DNA of 64,000 bases from NCBI GenBank assembly GCA_033961575.1, contig CM066734.1, positions 84,590,501 to 84,654,500 of the forward strand, in the 5' to 3' direction. Shown in pieces: positions 1 to 10,852 of the stretch. Every line of letters starts with the position of its first letter. Position 1 is the first letter of the stretch. The stretch is from Aselliscus stoliczkanus. Taxonomy: Eukaryota > Chordata > Mammalia > Chiroptera > Hipposideridae. A program made the translations under genes and the position numbers. Below the pieces are notes generated by a model that was given only the letters and a program-made list of their open reading frames with translations, was not told the DNA's origin and made no database searches.

Positions 1-329
1 ATTTAAATCTAAACCCAGGTTTACAATTACCATCTGTGTTAAAAGTAATGTGTTCACATGTGGATTTCTCTAACTTTTTAAATTCATGGATTTATGTGTA
101 GGGTCATTTGTGTTCGGATGCATGCTGAGTTTCCTTTCATTCTTCTTGTTTTATATGAATCTAGGAACATGTTTTAAGATATTAAGTGGTCAGTTAAAGT
201 CTCACACATGGAAATGTCACTTCTAAATGCTGGATAAAATCAGAGGAAAATAGCATAGTTTATCTTTTTAACTTTGAAAGTCTGGATGCAAACTAAAGGA
301 AAGAAAAGATAGATTCAGATCAAAATACT

Positions 330-790
330 AAATAATTCATAATAGCCAAAAAGTGGAAACAATCCAATATCCCTCAACTGAAGAATGGACAAAATGTGGT
401 AGAGCCATACAATGGAATATTATTCTGCAATAAAAAGAAATGAAGAACTGATGTGTGCCCCAGCAGGGATGAACCTTGGAAACGTGCTTGATGAAAGAAG
501 CAAGTCACAAAAGAACACACACTATGATTCTGTTTCTGTGAAATGCCTAGACTACAAATCCACATAGAAAATAGATTAGCATTGTTAAGAACTGAGGGGA
601 AAGGAAAAGGAATTGGAGGAAATGGACAGTGACTGCTAATGTGCCCAAGGTTTCTTTTTGAGGTGATGAAAATGTCCTAAATTAATTGTGGTGATGGGTG
701 CATAATTCTGTGACCATACTAGCAACCACTGGATTTTAAATAGGTCAATTGTATGGTATGTGAATAATATCTCGATAAAGCTGTTAAAAA
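330..790 (+). mobile_element. Old LINE-1 3' end (5'-truncated)
   Basis: The sequence reads like the end of L1 ORF2 and the 3' UTR: a stretch about an expected 'acaatggaatattattctgc' arrangement near 408, followed by the UTR-like 'gtgatgggtgcataattctg' near 692 and the closing 'aatatctcgataaagctgtt' near 766. No open frame survives. There is no clear poly(A) tail or TSD, so it is an old copy. Assignment to L1 is from family knowledge; the subfamily is not resolved. Confidence 0.75.
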
Positions 791-794
791 TAGG

Positions 795-1235
795 TAACAC
801 TTTGTAGCAGGGAATGACACTGACATTGACTTTGTGTATAAAAAGAGCATGAAATAAATATTTTCCCATATTTATAAGCATAAATATGGGAGGATAAAGA
901 AGAAGGCAAAACCGGGGGAGAGAAGTCTTCTCCTGACTCTAATGCCACACATTGAATATACTTTATCTCAGCCAACTAGTGCAGCAGCCAAATGTTCCAG
1001 TAATCTAGACAAAGGTTCCTAACCTGCTTCAGAGCCTCAGTAAAATGCACAGTCTTCAGGGAAAAGCAGTTCTATAAAATAGAGTTTTTAAAATTCATTC
1101 ATTTTGACAGGCTTAATAGGAAAAGAGAGCCAACAAGAACAAAATAACAAAATTTTACTTTTATCAACAAGACCTAGTTGCAATAAAATGACCAGCTAAA
1201 CAAATGCAATGTACACGGGGTGAGGGAACTTCCTT
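795..1235. other. Unassigned non-coding stretch
   Basis: AT-rich sequence with no convincing exon, RNA gene or recognisable repeat. Confidence 0.5.
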
Positions 1236-1250
1236 AAAGAACTCATAGGC

Positions 1251-1350
1251 TGGGCCGGCCGAGTGGCGCGGAGGTTAAGCGCTGGCCTGGGAAGCCAGCG
1301 GCCCCGGTTCAGTCCCACATATGAGGGCCAGTGACACTGCCCTCAAAAAA
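1251..1350 (+). mobile_element. Short tRNA-derived SINE with perfect TSD
   Basis: The head 'gggccggccgagtggcgcgg' is followed by an A-box-like 'ggttaagcgctggcc' and a B-box-like 'ggttcagtcccac'. The element ends at 'gacactgccctc' plus a short A run. It is flanked by a perfect 15-base target-site duplication, 'aaagaactcataggc', at 1236-1250 and 1351-1365. The copy therefore ends directly after the tRNA-like part and lacks the long body and AATAAA tail seen at 57671-58121. It is an RNA polymerase III type retroposon moved by L1 machinery (family knowledge). Confidence 0.93.
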
Positions 1351-1365
1351 AAAGAACTCATAGGC

Positions 1366-3247
1366 CCAAATTAGCCAGTGTTAAAGTGATGCTTAATCAA
1401 TGTTAACCAACATTAAACCACTGCAGAAAAATGCTGCCAAGTGCTGCCACCTTAACTTAGGATAAAATTTCAGAAGACAATTTTTCATATCAACCATGTT
1501 ATGTGCCTTTGCCCATGTTTATGAATCACTAAAGAAAAATTTTGTTGAAATATAAAAATTCCATGGAGAATATATTACAAACAATGCTAAGAGTATCACT
1601 GATTGGCAGAAGTTGCAGGTAAATTAAAATAATGCAAGGGATTGGGTATCTATCAGATAGGATGTTTAGAGCGGTTTGCTACTTACTCTTTTGCTACTGA
1701 CTATATTGCCACTTACACAGAACTTTTCCCCGAAGGCTAGACTTTTTTTTTTAATCCTAAATAATTTTTGAGTATGAATCCAATGGGGACCTCTCTGTTT
1801 TTATCTCACTTGATCATTTGCCTGTCCTGTTAACATTATTACTACAGTTCTCCCCAAGAGGAAACTAAAGATGCTATGCTTTAGGCCCCTTATTTGCACA
1901 GGCCACTTCTAAGGCCCAGAAAGGGGCCCTAGCAATACTTCCACTGCGTTTTAAGTTTTCAAAACTAAGATATTTTAACCTCAACTTGTTAAGACTGCTG
2001 TCTCTTTCACTTTGACTTCCCTTCTATCACACTTGTTCTTATGATGTTGTTGGGAGGCAGGGGGATGGTGGCACTGGCAATCATTGTTGGAATTTGTACA
2101 GACAGGAATTGAGTTAGGAGTATATTCAGTTTGGGTTCAGTGGGATCTGTGCTCACAGTAAAGTTCCTGTATAGTTCAGTTATTTCTAGTTGTCTAGGAT
2201 CAAAATACCTTCCTGGGTGATGACAGAAAATATCAGTAATAAACTGGTTTATGAGTGTGATCAATTCAAAGATTATTTATTAGTAAATATGCATGAAAAT
2301 TTGAAATGTCCTGAAATCATAAAGCTCATATATGAAAGACACTTGATAGACGTTTCCCACAATTTGTTATAATCCTAAAAATTTACCAAACATTATCAAT
2401 AACAGGCTGTAAATCTAAAAGAACTTTTCAAAAATTATCAAAAATACAATTGTGGCCAACCATGATAAATAGAGAATTAATTACCTTTAATCTCTGTAGA
2501 AGGTATGACAAAATTTTTGTAATGTGCAGAAACAAACCAAGATTAAGCATCCATCCCCACAAAAAAAAAATTGTGGAAAAGTATCATAAAAGTACATGAT
2601 GTGTTTCTATTAATGCAATTATTATTTTTCCTGAATTTTGTGATATTTGTGGCATTTTAATCTCTACTTTGTAATTTCTCATGGTTTCTTTCTCATTCTA
2701 AAAATAGTCACATTAGTACCTAATTTCATATTAATAATTCTGAATTATTTTTCTTTTAAAGGGCCCCATAAAGCCTAGAGTTACCTTTGTCTTATTCTTG
2801 AAATGCTCCCTTCCCTTGGCTCCTGGGAAATCATATTCTCTTTATTTTTTCTCCCACTTTTCTGACTACTCTTTCTCTCATTTCCTAGATCCTTCTCTGT
2901 ATTTATACCATAAAAGCAGGGGTGCATGAAGACAATTCTGGGCCTTCTCCGTTCTGACAATTTGCTTCCCTTAGGTGAACCCATTCAATTCCATGGCTCT
3001 AAAGACCACCTTCCAACTGTTGATGTCACCTAAATCTCCGGCCCTAACTTCTCTGCGAGGCTCCAGACTTGGTTACACAACTGTGCACTCAACATCTCCA
3101 TGGGAAAGTCAAACGGGCATCTCATACTCTCCAAGGCCAAAACAAAACTTTTGGGTTTGCAGAAGTTCTGTTTTGGGTAAATCCACTGCAAGAGAAACCA
3201 CACATACAAAATCAGCATACAAATGTTTCCACTGATCACTAACCCCA
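1366..3247. other. Unassigned non-coding stretch
   Basis: No supported gene. Several short open frames occur (for example 2007-2264 minus and 2975-3235 plus) but none has family similarity I recognise or splice context. A pyrimidine-rich, acceptor-like site near 1850 has no matching donor. Confidence 0.5.
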
Positions 3248-3370
3248 GAAAAAAAAGGGAGTGGGGATGGGGAATAGAAAGGCAGGAAAGAGGAAGAAAG
3301 AAAAAAGAGGTGAAAGAGAAAAAGAGAGGGGGAAAAAAAGAAAGGAAAGTAGAGAAAGAAAGAAAGGGTG
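3248..3370 (+). repeat. Long purine (GA-rich) tract
   Basis: About 120 bases almost wholly A and G on the + strand, mixing GGAA, GAAA and AGAG units rather than one pure repeat. Polypurine/polypyrimidine tracts of this length can form triplex DNA (established knowledge); whether this one does is untested. Confidence 0.85.
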
Positions 3371-4147
3371 CATTAGTTAAGATGTTCTGAAAGGAAACAG
3401 CACTAACACACAATTTCCATTATTTTCACTGTACAGACAGACTGTGGACAAGTAAAATGGCGACATACCTTTTTATGAAATCATCTACAGACCTTTAGGA
3501 GTATCAAAGCCTAATTCTGGCCTGAGAAGTTGGCCAGGTATCTAAAACTGGGAAGGATCAAGTCTGACCCAATCCTTGCTGGATCTACGGATTCTTGAAG
3601 GTCAAGTAACATGTAGTACAAAGTGACTGCCTGGCTAAAGTGGATCTGAGCTATGCAGAACAGATGTCAACAGAAAAAGAGAGAGAGACACACACACACA
3701 CAGAGATAACAGAACAGTTGATAATGGGGAAAAAATAACACAGACTTCTCAGTAATGTCTGTAGTCATTTCTGACTGGCAGATTCCAAAATGGTAGCAAA
3801 CTATGAGTATACTAGATTGGCAAACTCTATGAAACCTAATTTAAAAGATATGTGTGGAAGCACTAGTGGAAAAGCTAGCCCTGTTCTAAAGTCAATATAT
3901 TTAGAAATAAAGCCAGTGCTATTTCATGACCTAAACTGACCATTTTTTCAGACCCAGAAATTTGTAACCATGGATACAGAAATAGAATGACACTGGGGGA
4001 GAAAAGTTTGTTACACAGATGGCTCCAAACATTTTTCAAAATAATGAACAAAAGCCAAAACTCAATACATTTCTGATAAGATTTTTCACAATAAGTCATG
4101 CCCACTGAAGGAAATATAATCAAATACGAAGTGGTGTGGTCCCAGTA
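3371..4147. other. Unassigned non-coding stretch
   Basis: Contains a short (GA)/(CA) run at about 3678-3702. No exon or recognised transposon is visible. Confidence 0.5.
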
Positions 4148-4149
4148 TA

Positions 4150-4711
4150 CAAGGTTGGACAATCAAGTTCGCGAACTCATCCTAGAAAACGTGCTACATA
4201 CCTCATGCTGAATATCACTATGGTTACCTTCGAAGCACTCCCCTTGGGAAGCTATGCACAAACACCAGCACCTAGTCCACCCTTCAAAGCAATTTTGGAA
4301 TTCTTTTTCTGGAATGGCCATCAGAGCTGTCTTCATATTACCCTTGATACCCTGAAAGTCATCAAAATGTCTTCAATATTTCCTTTATCTCTGGGTAAAG
4401 AAAGAAGTCATTGGAGTCCAGATCAGGTGAGTAGGGAGGGTGTTCCAATACAGTTATTTGTTTACTGGCTAAAAACTCCCTCACAGACAGTGCAGTGTGA
4501 GCTGGTGCATTGTTGTGATGCAAGAGCCACGAATTGTTGGAGAAAAGTTCAGGTCGTCTAGCCTTTTCACATAGCCTTTTAAGCACTTCCAGATAGTAAA
4601 CGTGGCTAACTGTTTGTCCAGTTGGTACAAATTCATAGTGAATAATCCCTCTGATATCAAAAAAGCTTAGCAATAACGTTACAAGTTTGCAAACTTAATT
4701 GTTTGACCTGG
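4150..4711 (-). mobile_element. Internally deleted mariner transposon
   Basis: The two ends are inverted copies of each other: the left end reads 'caaggttggacaatcaagtt' and the reverse complement of the right end reads 'ccaggtcaaacaattaagtt'. TA dinucleotides at 4148-4149 and 4712-4713 give the expected mariner target duplication. At 562 bases it is less than half the usual 1.2-1.3 kb. On the minus strand only the C-terminal part of a DD34D transposase remains. The HHxNAPAH block has Asn where the catalytic Asp is expected, while the YSPDL...ND block keeps the last Asp, 34 residues on. A stop near 4362 breaks the frame; homology continues toward the left TIR in another frame (EGWTR, CIASQGE motifs). 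It cannot move on its own. Confidence 0.92.
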
Positions 4712-4713
4712 TA

Positions 4714-5002
4714 CAGGCCATCCTTAAGATTGGCACTCGTTGATTTTCTTGTCCTTCGCTGGTGAGAAAGTGCCTTACAACAAAGATGAGAGAGTAGACC
4801 TAAACAGAGCAAACTCATTAAAAATGGTCATGATAGTTAAGCAAAGTGCCAACTGAGCTTCAGGAATTAAAGAGAGAGGAGACACCCCCTTCCCTCCCAA
4901 AAATTGCAAACTTCTCTTTCAACAGTGCGAAAAGAAATGGATTGATTTTGACTTTACGATTATATTAACTTTGCCAATTTAACTGGCAAAGGTGGGAATA
5001 TG

Positions 5003-5005
<3 letters not shown>
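4714..5005. other. Unassigned non-coding stretch
   Basis: No gene or recognised repeat seen. Confidence 0.5.

Positions 5006-5045
<40 letters not shown>
5006..5045 (+). repeat. (CA)20 microsatellite
   Basis: Forty uninterrupted bases of alternating A and C. A pure run of this length is expected to be length-polymorphic. Confidence 0.98.
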
Positions 5046-5047
<2 letters not shown>

Positions 5048-5509
5048 CTTTACAACAGAGATGAGGAAAGAATACTTCTCATTCACAAAGACTAAAACAA
5101 TTTGAATTAAAATACCAATGAAATAAGTAAATATTTATTTCAACTCATCGGGATAGGTCATTTTATTTTGTTGTAATAATTTTTTGAACTAAGTACTGGA
5201 TCTTTTCTTATTACAAAATAACACATTTTACATAGACATCTGAAATACTACATACTAGTCTAATAATTACCTTTGACTTAAATATTTTGGGTTTTACAGA
5301 TACATTATCATAAAATGATTTGTCGTTGAAAGGGCTACAACTAAATTAAGAAAATCCATGGGTATGGGGAGTTGTAATTAGAAAACATATAGTCATAATT
5401 AGTGTAAGCATATTAATATTTTTTAAAATATATTTACATTTATAAAAATATAGAGTTGTGTTTGGATTCAAAGTACCTCATCTCAAGTATAATTACTGAA
5501 AAGAGGTTT

Positions 5510-5705
5510 GTAGTGGTTGGGAACACAAGGTTTAGAGTGTGGCAGATTTGAACAGAAGTCTCAGTAAGTTCAGTTTTCTCATCTGTAAAACTGGGAGTAG
5601 AGTGATGAGTTTCAAGGATTGATGGTACAGTGCTTAGTACATGCCTGACAAACAGAACCTGATGCTTACTAGCTACTACTACAATATTATCATCGTTCCT
5701 ATCAG
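5510..5705 (+). mobile_element. MIR SINE fossil
   Basis: Ancient tRNA-derived MIR order is visible: 'gtagtggttgggaacacaag' near the head, the core-like 'ttctcatctgtaaaactggg' near 5577, and 'gtgcttagtacatgcctgac' near 5631. No TSD remains. Confidence 0.75.
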
Positions 5706-6871
5706 CCAGGAGGTTTTGTCCTCAATAATTACACCTTAGTTTAAACATTACCTCAGTAAAACATAACAGATTGAAGAGGACAAGGAGAAGGGTACTAGTA
5801 GCACTAGGAGGATGAAACAGAGATAGAAATACTAAATAGTGCTTGGCCTACAAGTGTATGACTAGTGGAAGAGAAACAGGGTTTGAAATGTATGAAGCCA
5901 GACCCTGGGCTGTGGAAAAGTCTTTCAGTCCTCAGATGTGCAAAATTTTAAATGAAGGAACTGATTTTCATTAATGCCTGTCCAAAATGGAAATTCTCCC
6001 CTGTATTTAATGATTCAACATATATAATTATGTACACTCTATATTGATTTTTTATAAGAAATGTATGAAATTGAATGCATCGGAATTCCTATGTTCCTAA
6101 GGTACAACCCAGTGGCAATACTACAGTGAAGACGACTATATGCATATGTTGTATACATCTCAATTATCTATTATACAAAACAAAACCTGATTAACCATGC
6201 TAGAATAAAAACTCACTTTCTAATTCTCTATAAAAATATTGTAAAATCATTAATAAATAGAGAGGCATTTAAAGTATTGGAGCCAAGAAATGGAGAGGAA
6301 AAAATGGAAATATGTCAGTTAATAAAAATATTTTTTCTGTATTTTGTAATATGTGTGTTATTCATCAGCTTTATCAAATTTATAGCTTTTATGATTTTTG
6401 CTCATGTCAAATAACTATTCATTATTGTTCTTAGTTTTATATTTATAAGCTTGTATTAATTTTTTTTTAAATGTGATCGACAAAATGATACAAGTTTCAG
6501 ACCCTACGAAACCTAAATCCACCACTGATTTTCGTGTACCCTTTGCCAGGATTGTCCGTAGTGGGTTAATTATATGTCTGCTGTATCTTACGGGTACAAG
6601 AGAAATACATTTTAAATCATTTTGAAATGGTTTTAAAGTACTGAAATGCTGGAAATGCTGTGTAATTCAGATACATGGGCACACCCGTATTCCTACCGGC
6701 CACGTTCTCATGATCACTACCTTCCCTGTTAGACCACATTTGAAAAGGAAGTGTGATGAAAACATGCATTTCTGCACTCCACATTGCTTAAAATGATAGG
6801 CTCCTCTTTCACTGTTGGTTCATTATTTATTTTTATATGTTTACTTCATCACTTGTTCTACTTTTAAACAG
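5706..6871. other. AT-rich stretch upstream of first candidate exon
   Basis: No repeat or exon recognised. If the exon at 6872 is real, this is intron of the same gene and ends in the acceptor-like pyrimidine run 'acttgttctacttttaaaca' followed by G. Confidence 0.45.
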
Positions 6872-6952
6872 AGCACTCCCTGTGGGGTGCTCCAAGCCAA
6901 CACAGGGAGGAATTACAAAAGACACAAGAAAGTCCTTGAGAAACTTACTAAA
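6872..6952 (+). CDS. Candidate internal coding exon, unnamed gene
   Basis: A pyrimidine-rich acceptor ending in AG (6870-6871) and a good donor, aaa|gtgagt (6953), bracket 81 bases. The exon is open in one frame for exactly 27 codons, so both ends are phase 0. The peptide starts STPCGVLQAN, then is lysine/arginine-rich (GRNYKRHKKVLEKLTK). It lies outside recognised transposons, and base composition is richer in G+C than its surroundings. Joined to the next candidate exon 462 bases downstream, the frame stays open. No earlier exon was found in the window, so the gene's 5' part should lie to the left. I do not recognise the protein and assign no function. Evidence is splice signals plus phase only. 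Confidence 0.5.
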
Positions 6953-7414
6953 GTGAGTATATTCAAAATGGTTTTTAGTGGATGATCACAGTCTAAAATT
7001 TGTAGAAATAATCATAGGAAGAAATTACCCAAAATATTAAATAATAGAGATCTTCGAGTTGGGGAAGAGGGGTGGGGGGCAGCATGTTTTCTTCTATGTT
7101 TAAAATATATTTTAGTATGTCTAAATGCTAGATGAAATAAAGATGTACTACATCTTCAATGAAACCAAAAATTAACAAATGATATGAGTTTTTTCTTCTA
7201 CCCCAAAATATCCTACATGAGTGAATGCATTCCATCAGATTCTGTTTGCTTGTTGTCAGTACGCATTACTTACAAGAAGCTGGCAGAACATAGCAAAGAT
7301 TAGAGATAAATCATTTACATTTATAGGCTCAAAATCATTAAACACTTTAGTGACAGTAATAATACTCCAATTCATTTGCAATGTAAGTAAACAAAATCAA
7401 TTTTATTTTAATAG

Positions 7415-7458
7415 GTTCGGAATGTTCAGCAATCTGGCATCCAGTCAGGCAGAGAGGA
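7415..7458 (+). CDS. Candidate internal coding exon, unnamed gene
   Basis: The acceptor 'caattttattttaatag' and donor gga|gtgagt bracket 44 bases. Starting in phase 0, the codons give VRNVQQSGIQSGRE plus two leftover bases (GA), so the exon ends in phase 2. This fits downstream of the exon at 6872-6952, with an intron of 462 bases. The short hydrophilic, glutamine-rich peptide does not reveal a domain. A possible upstream exon (7260-7382) would leave an intron of only 32 bases and was rejected. Confidence 0.48.
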
Positions 7459-7607
7459 GTGAGTACTGCTCCAAATTACATATTACACGCTTCTTGAGTT
7501 TGTTTGTATAGATTTTTGTTTTACTTTAAATAAAGTGGTTGTTTTACTGTGAATGGAATACAACTGTTCCTAGATAAGTCACTAAAACTGGGAGACATCA
7601 AAAGATG

Positions 7608-7700
7608 ACTCCATGTCACTAATAAACATTTACTGAAGACTTACTATGTGTTAAGAGCGTTGCTGCTCTATCCCCAGCCTGTAGGATACACAATTATTCC
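7608..7700 (-). mobile_element. Short L2 3'-end fossil
   Basis: The + strand reads 'aataaacatttactgaagac' followed by 'ttactatgtgtt', which resembles the reverse complement of the conserved L2 3' end. It is short and diverged. Confidence 0.45.
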
Positions 7701-8048
7701 ATTTTATCCTGAGCTGTAAAGGTGACCCAGCCAAGCATTGGCAGGTCTAAGATAACAGGTTCCATAGTCTGGTTGTTAACTACTACACGGAACTGTTTTC
7801 TCTTAGAATCACGAAAGACTGATTCAAAACCAACCATTATCCTTAAAACATACAGCATACTTTATATCCTCCTTTCATACTCTCTCTGTTTTTTTGTTCA
7901 TAAAATAAACTCATCTTTGTGAGACAATTATAAGAAAGTCAGGTGCTATGACTCATCTTTGGGACAGAGGATGAAAATAGTGAGGAACAACAGAAGACAG
8001 GAGACCCTGGCACTAACTGACTGCTTCAGTGAGTAGAGTTTATCCCAG

Positions 8049-8076
8049 GTTGACAGATGAGCAGGGCTTAAATCAG
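8049..8076 (+). CDS. Possible 28-base coding microexon
   Basis: AG at 8047-8048 and a good donor (cag|gtgaga) flank 28 bases. Its length supplies the phase shift needed between the exon at 7415-7458 (ends with two spare bases) and the terminal exon at 13271 (starts phase 0). The joined codons read E-LTDEQGLNQ with no stop. The acceptor has a poor pyrimidine tract, so this exon is much less secure than the others. The true linking exon could lie elsewhere in the roughly 5.8 kb between 7458 and 13271, or the linkage may not exist. Confidence 0.28.
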
Positions 8077-8463
8077 GTGAGATTAGGGCTGGTCATATTT
8101 GGAGGTGGAGGTAGTGGCCCTTGAGATGATAAAAAGAAACAGATAAATTCCTTTTCTTACTGTCAGGAGAGAAGAGGAGATCCTGGGACTATGTTTAAGA
8201 TTATTAAAGCGTAGTATATATATCACTGAAATAACAGGTTTCAAATATTGAGTTCACACCAGCCAATCATCTCAGAGGCCTAATTTCTCCAAACTGTAAT
8301 CTGTCACTCTCCTCTCTCCTCCCTCCCTCCCTCTCTGAAATAAGGCCACTTATGCAACTAGAGACTAACAGACAAAGAGGTTAATTAAAAGCAAAGATCA
8401 AATGCATGTGCCTTCTTCGCCTTAAAAACAAAGACCATACTAGGCAAAAAATGCTTAGAGTTA

Positions 8464-9000
8464 TTTTTTTTCCTATACCTCTGAGTCTATTTCTGTTTTG
8501 TTGGCTCATTTATTCTGCTCTTTAGATTCCATATATAAGTGAGATCATATGGTATTTGTCTTTCTCAGTCTGACCTACTTCACTTAGCATAATACTCTCA
8601 AGGTCCATCCATTTGTTGCAAATGGTAAGATTTCATTCTTCTTTATGGCCAAGTAACATTCCATTGTATAAATGTACCAGAGTTTCTTTATCCAATTGTC
8701 ATCGATGGGCATTTCAGTTTTTTCCATATCTTTGCTAAAAAAACCTGTTGGTTGCTAGATGGGAAAGGGGAGAGGATGAGGGAGAAGGTGAAGTGATTAG
8801 AAACTGCAAATTAGTGGACACAATATAGTCATGGGGATATGAAATACAGTTTGGGGAATGCAATCAACAATGTTGTAAAGATTATGTAAGGTGCCAGATG
8901 GGCACTGGACTTCTCAGGGGGATCGCGTCATAGACTGTGTAGATGCCTGACAAATGCGCCATACACCTGAAGTTAAAGTAGAATAATATTGTATGTCAAC

Positions 9001-9078
<78 letters not shown>

Positions 9079-9271
9079 TTTCACAGGATGTGGAGTACAG
9101 CATAAGGAAGATAGTCAATGGTATTGCAACAGCTATATACGATGTCAGAGGGGTAATAGCTTGGGAGGGGGGTTATCACTTTGTGAGGGGGGTAAATGTC
9201 TAACTATTATGTTGCTTTGTATTAGTTGCTGAAACTAAGTTAAAAAAATAAAGTATGAAAAAGAAATTTAA
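8464..9271 (+). mobile_element. Twin-primed (5'-inverted) LINE-1 insertion
   Basis: The first part (8464 to about 8736) is L1 ORF2 3' sequence in reverse orientation: 'atataagtgagatcatatgg' is the reverse complement of the usual 'ccatatgatctcacttatat'. From about 8737 the text turns to forward L1 3' UTR ('ggggaatgcaatcaacaatg', 'gccatacacctgaag') and ends in an A-rich tail. Nearly perfect 16-base duplications flank it: aaaatgcttagagtta at 8448-8463 and aaaattcttagagtta at 9272-9287. This is the classic signature of twin priming. The 3' UTR matches the tail of the L1 at 25364-29650, so the subfamily is related. Confidence 0.92.
9006..9077 (+). repeat. (TA)n(CA)n compound microsatellite
   Basis: About 40 bases of TA alternate, then about 30 of CA, within the L1 3' UTR of the inverted insertion. 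L1 tails and UTRs often seed such repeats. Confidence 0.97.
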
Positions 9272-9692
9272 AAATTCTTAGAGTTAAACATAGGAAATTC
9301 ACAACTGATTTTTTAAACCAGATTTAAATAGTCACAGATTTCATTTTCTGTGTATTAGACCTGTTCAAGATGAATTTTCTAGTTTACTTGCACCTCAGTA
9401 GAGTAACAGAGCCAAGGAAGAAACAATAATTGTGTACGATATAGCATATGAATATGTGTGTATGTTTTAACAATTTAAAATAACTTCAAAAGCCACTCAA
9501 ATTTTAAAAAACTTAGAGAGAAAAAGAGAGAAAAAAAGGAGGCCTAAGTAATGTGCAAGTTTTAGTGACCCCACGTGAACTAAAATTTTTAAAAACTTAA
9601 GCTTGCAACAATTATTAATGAAATGCATAATTTATAACAAAATCACATATTAATAAAAATCCATAAACATACTATGACCATAAAAAAGAAAA

Positions 9693-9897
9693 AACAAGCC
9701 TAGAATTGAAGAGAACAAAAATACGTTGTTACCTATGAACAAATGTAGACAATGCTTTTATCTATAATGTATCAGAAAGAAAAACAAATGCCACAATTAA
9801 TGCAGTGCAAGATAAGGTCTAAAATACCCTTATTTATTTTACAAGACCAAGGGAATACCCAAACATTAAAGGTATCATTAAAAAATGGTGTTACCCA
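9693..9897 (+). repeat. Left arm of inverted repeat
   Basis: This arm is the reverse complement, at roughly 80-85 percent by eye, of 11392-11588. Shared landmarks include 'acaagcctagaattgaagag' at the outer end and 'aaaatacccttatttatttt' in the middle. The spacer is about 1.5 kb. The arms may be a duplication or two copies of an old unnamed repeat in opposite orientation. A SINE has entered at the inner end. Confidence 0.85.
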
Positions 9898-10006
9898 GGG
9901 CCGGCCGAGTGGCGCAGTGGTTAAGCGCTGGCTTGGGAAGCCAGCGGCCCCGGTTCGGTCCCACATATGAGGTCCAGTGACACTGCCCTCAAAAAAAAAA
10001 AAAAAA
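9898..10006 (+). mobile_element. Short tRNA-derived SINE with perfect TSD
   Basis: Same short form as at 1251. The head 'gggccggccgagtggcgcag' leads to a B-box 'ggttcggtcccac', ends at 'gacactgccctc' and a poly(A) run. A perfect 17-base duplication, aaaaatggtgttaccca, lies at 9881-9897 and right after the tail at 10007-10023. Near-consensus sequence and perfect TSD mark a recent insertion. Confidence 0.95.
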
Positions 10007-10224
10007 AAAAATGGTGTTACCCATTCACAAAGAGATATAAAAATGCTGACAACCTTTGACTGATAAATCTTCCTGTGGGAATTCATCCCAAGGCCATGAG
10101 TCCAAAGAATCATGAAGTCAGAGGTATTCAGATAGATAGTCACCACATCATTACCCACATTAATAATCAGAAAGAAGCTAGTGTCCTGAAATAAAACAAA
10201 AGCTAAATAAATTTGAAATATTCA

Positions 10225-10330
10225 GTTAAATTCAACAAACAAATTAACCATGTTCTACACACCAGGCACATTGCTAACCGGCACATGAGAGCCTTGCCCT
10301 CAATACAATCTCATTCCAACATGCCAATTT
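10225..10330 (-). mobile_element. Possible L2/MIR 3'-end fossil
   Basis: 'tgttctacacaccaggcaca' and the following 'ttgctaa' resemble the reversed end of L2-type repeats. Weak. Confidence 0.35.
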
Positions 10331-10595
10331 GATGAAATATGATAAAACCATTAGGAACTGTAGAAGAAAACAGATAAATTTCATGGTAAAAGTTAGTGTA
10401 TAAAAATATGAAACAGAAAATATGAAATACAATGATTTAAATCATATAAAAAGTAGACATAGAGTGGAAAGAAATATAATCATGAGAGGAATAACTGGTA
10501 GTTAATTATCAGGTATTCACTAATCCATTATCACCAGTCTCGATTTGACAGGTTATTTCTCATGCCATCTGTTATGCATCAAACATCCTCTTTAA

Positions 10596-10622
10596 TTTTT
10601 TTTTTTTTTTTTTTTTTTTTTT
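10596..10622 (+). repeat. T27 homopolymer
   Basis: Twenty-seven consecutive T. It looks like the poly(A) tail of a minus-strand retroposon, but the sequence after it matches none of the SINE or L1 tails in the window. Confidence 0.9.
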
Positions 10623-10852
10623 AGTGGACAAGAGGTATTTTCTTCTGTCAATCAATTCCATCTGTTTGCGGCAGCATGTGCTATAGCGCCATAACTTAGT
10701 ATACTCAGAGAACAGACACAAGCAACTAATGGAGATTCTGAAACTGAGAAAGCTACCCCTTTAACAGAGATGGCCTAGTAGGAAAGAGAATTTTAAATGT
10801 ACTCTTAATGGCCAATAGGAAAAATTCAAAACTCATACTTTTTCAACACCTG

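Noticed and set aside
7260..7382. 123-base open stretch with a very strong acceptor and a gtaagt donor
   Set aside because: It would leave an intron of only 32 bases before the exon at 7415, too short for mammalian splicing. It could only be a mutually exclusive exon; there is no support for that.
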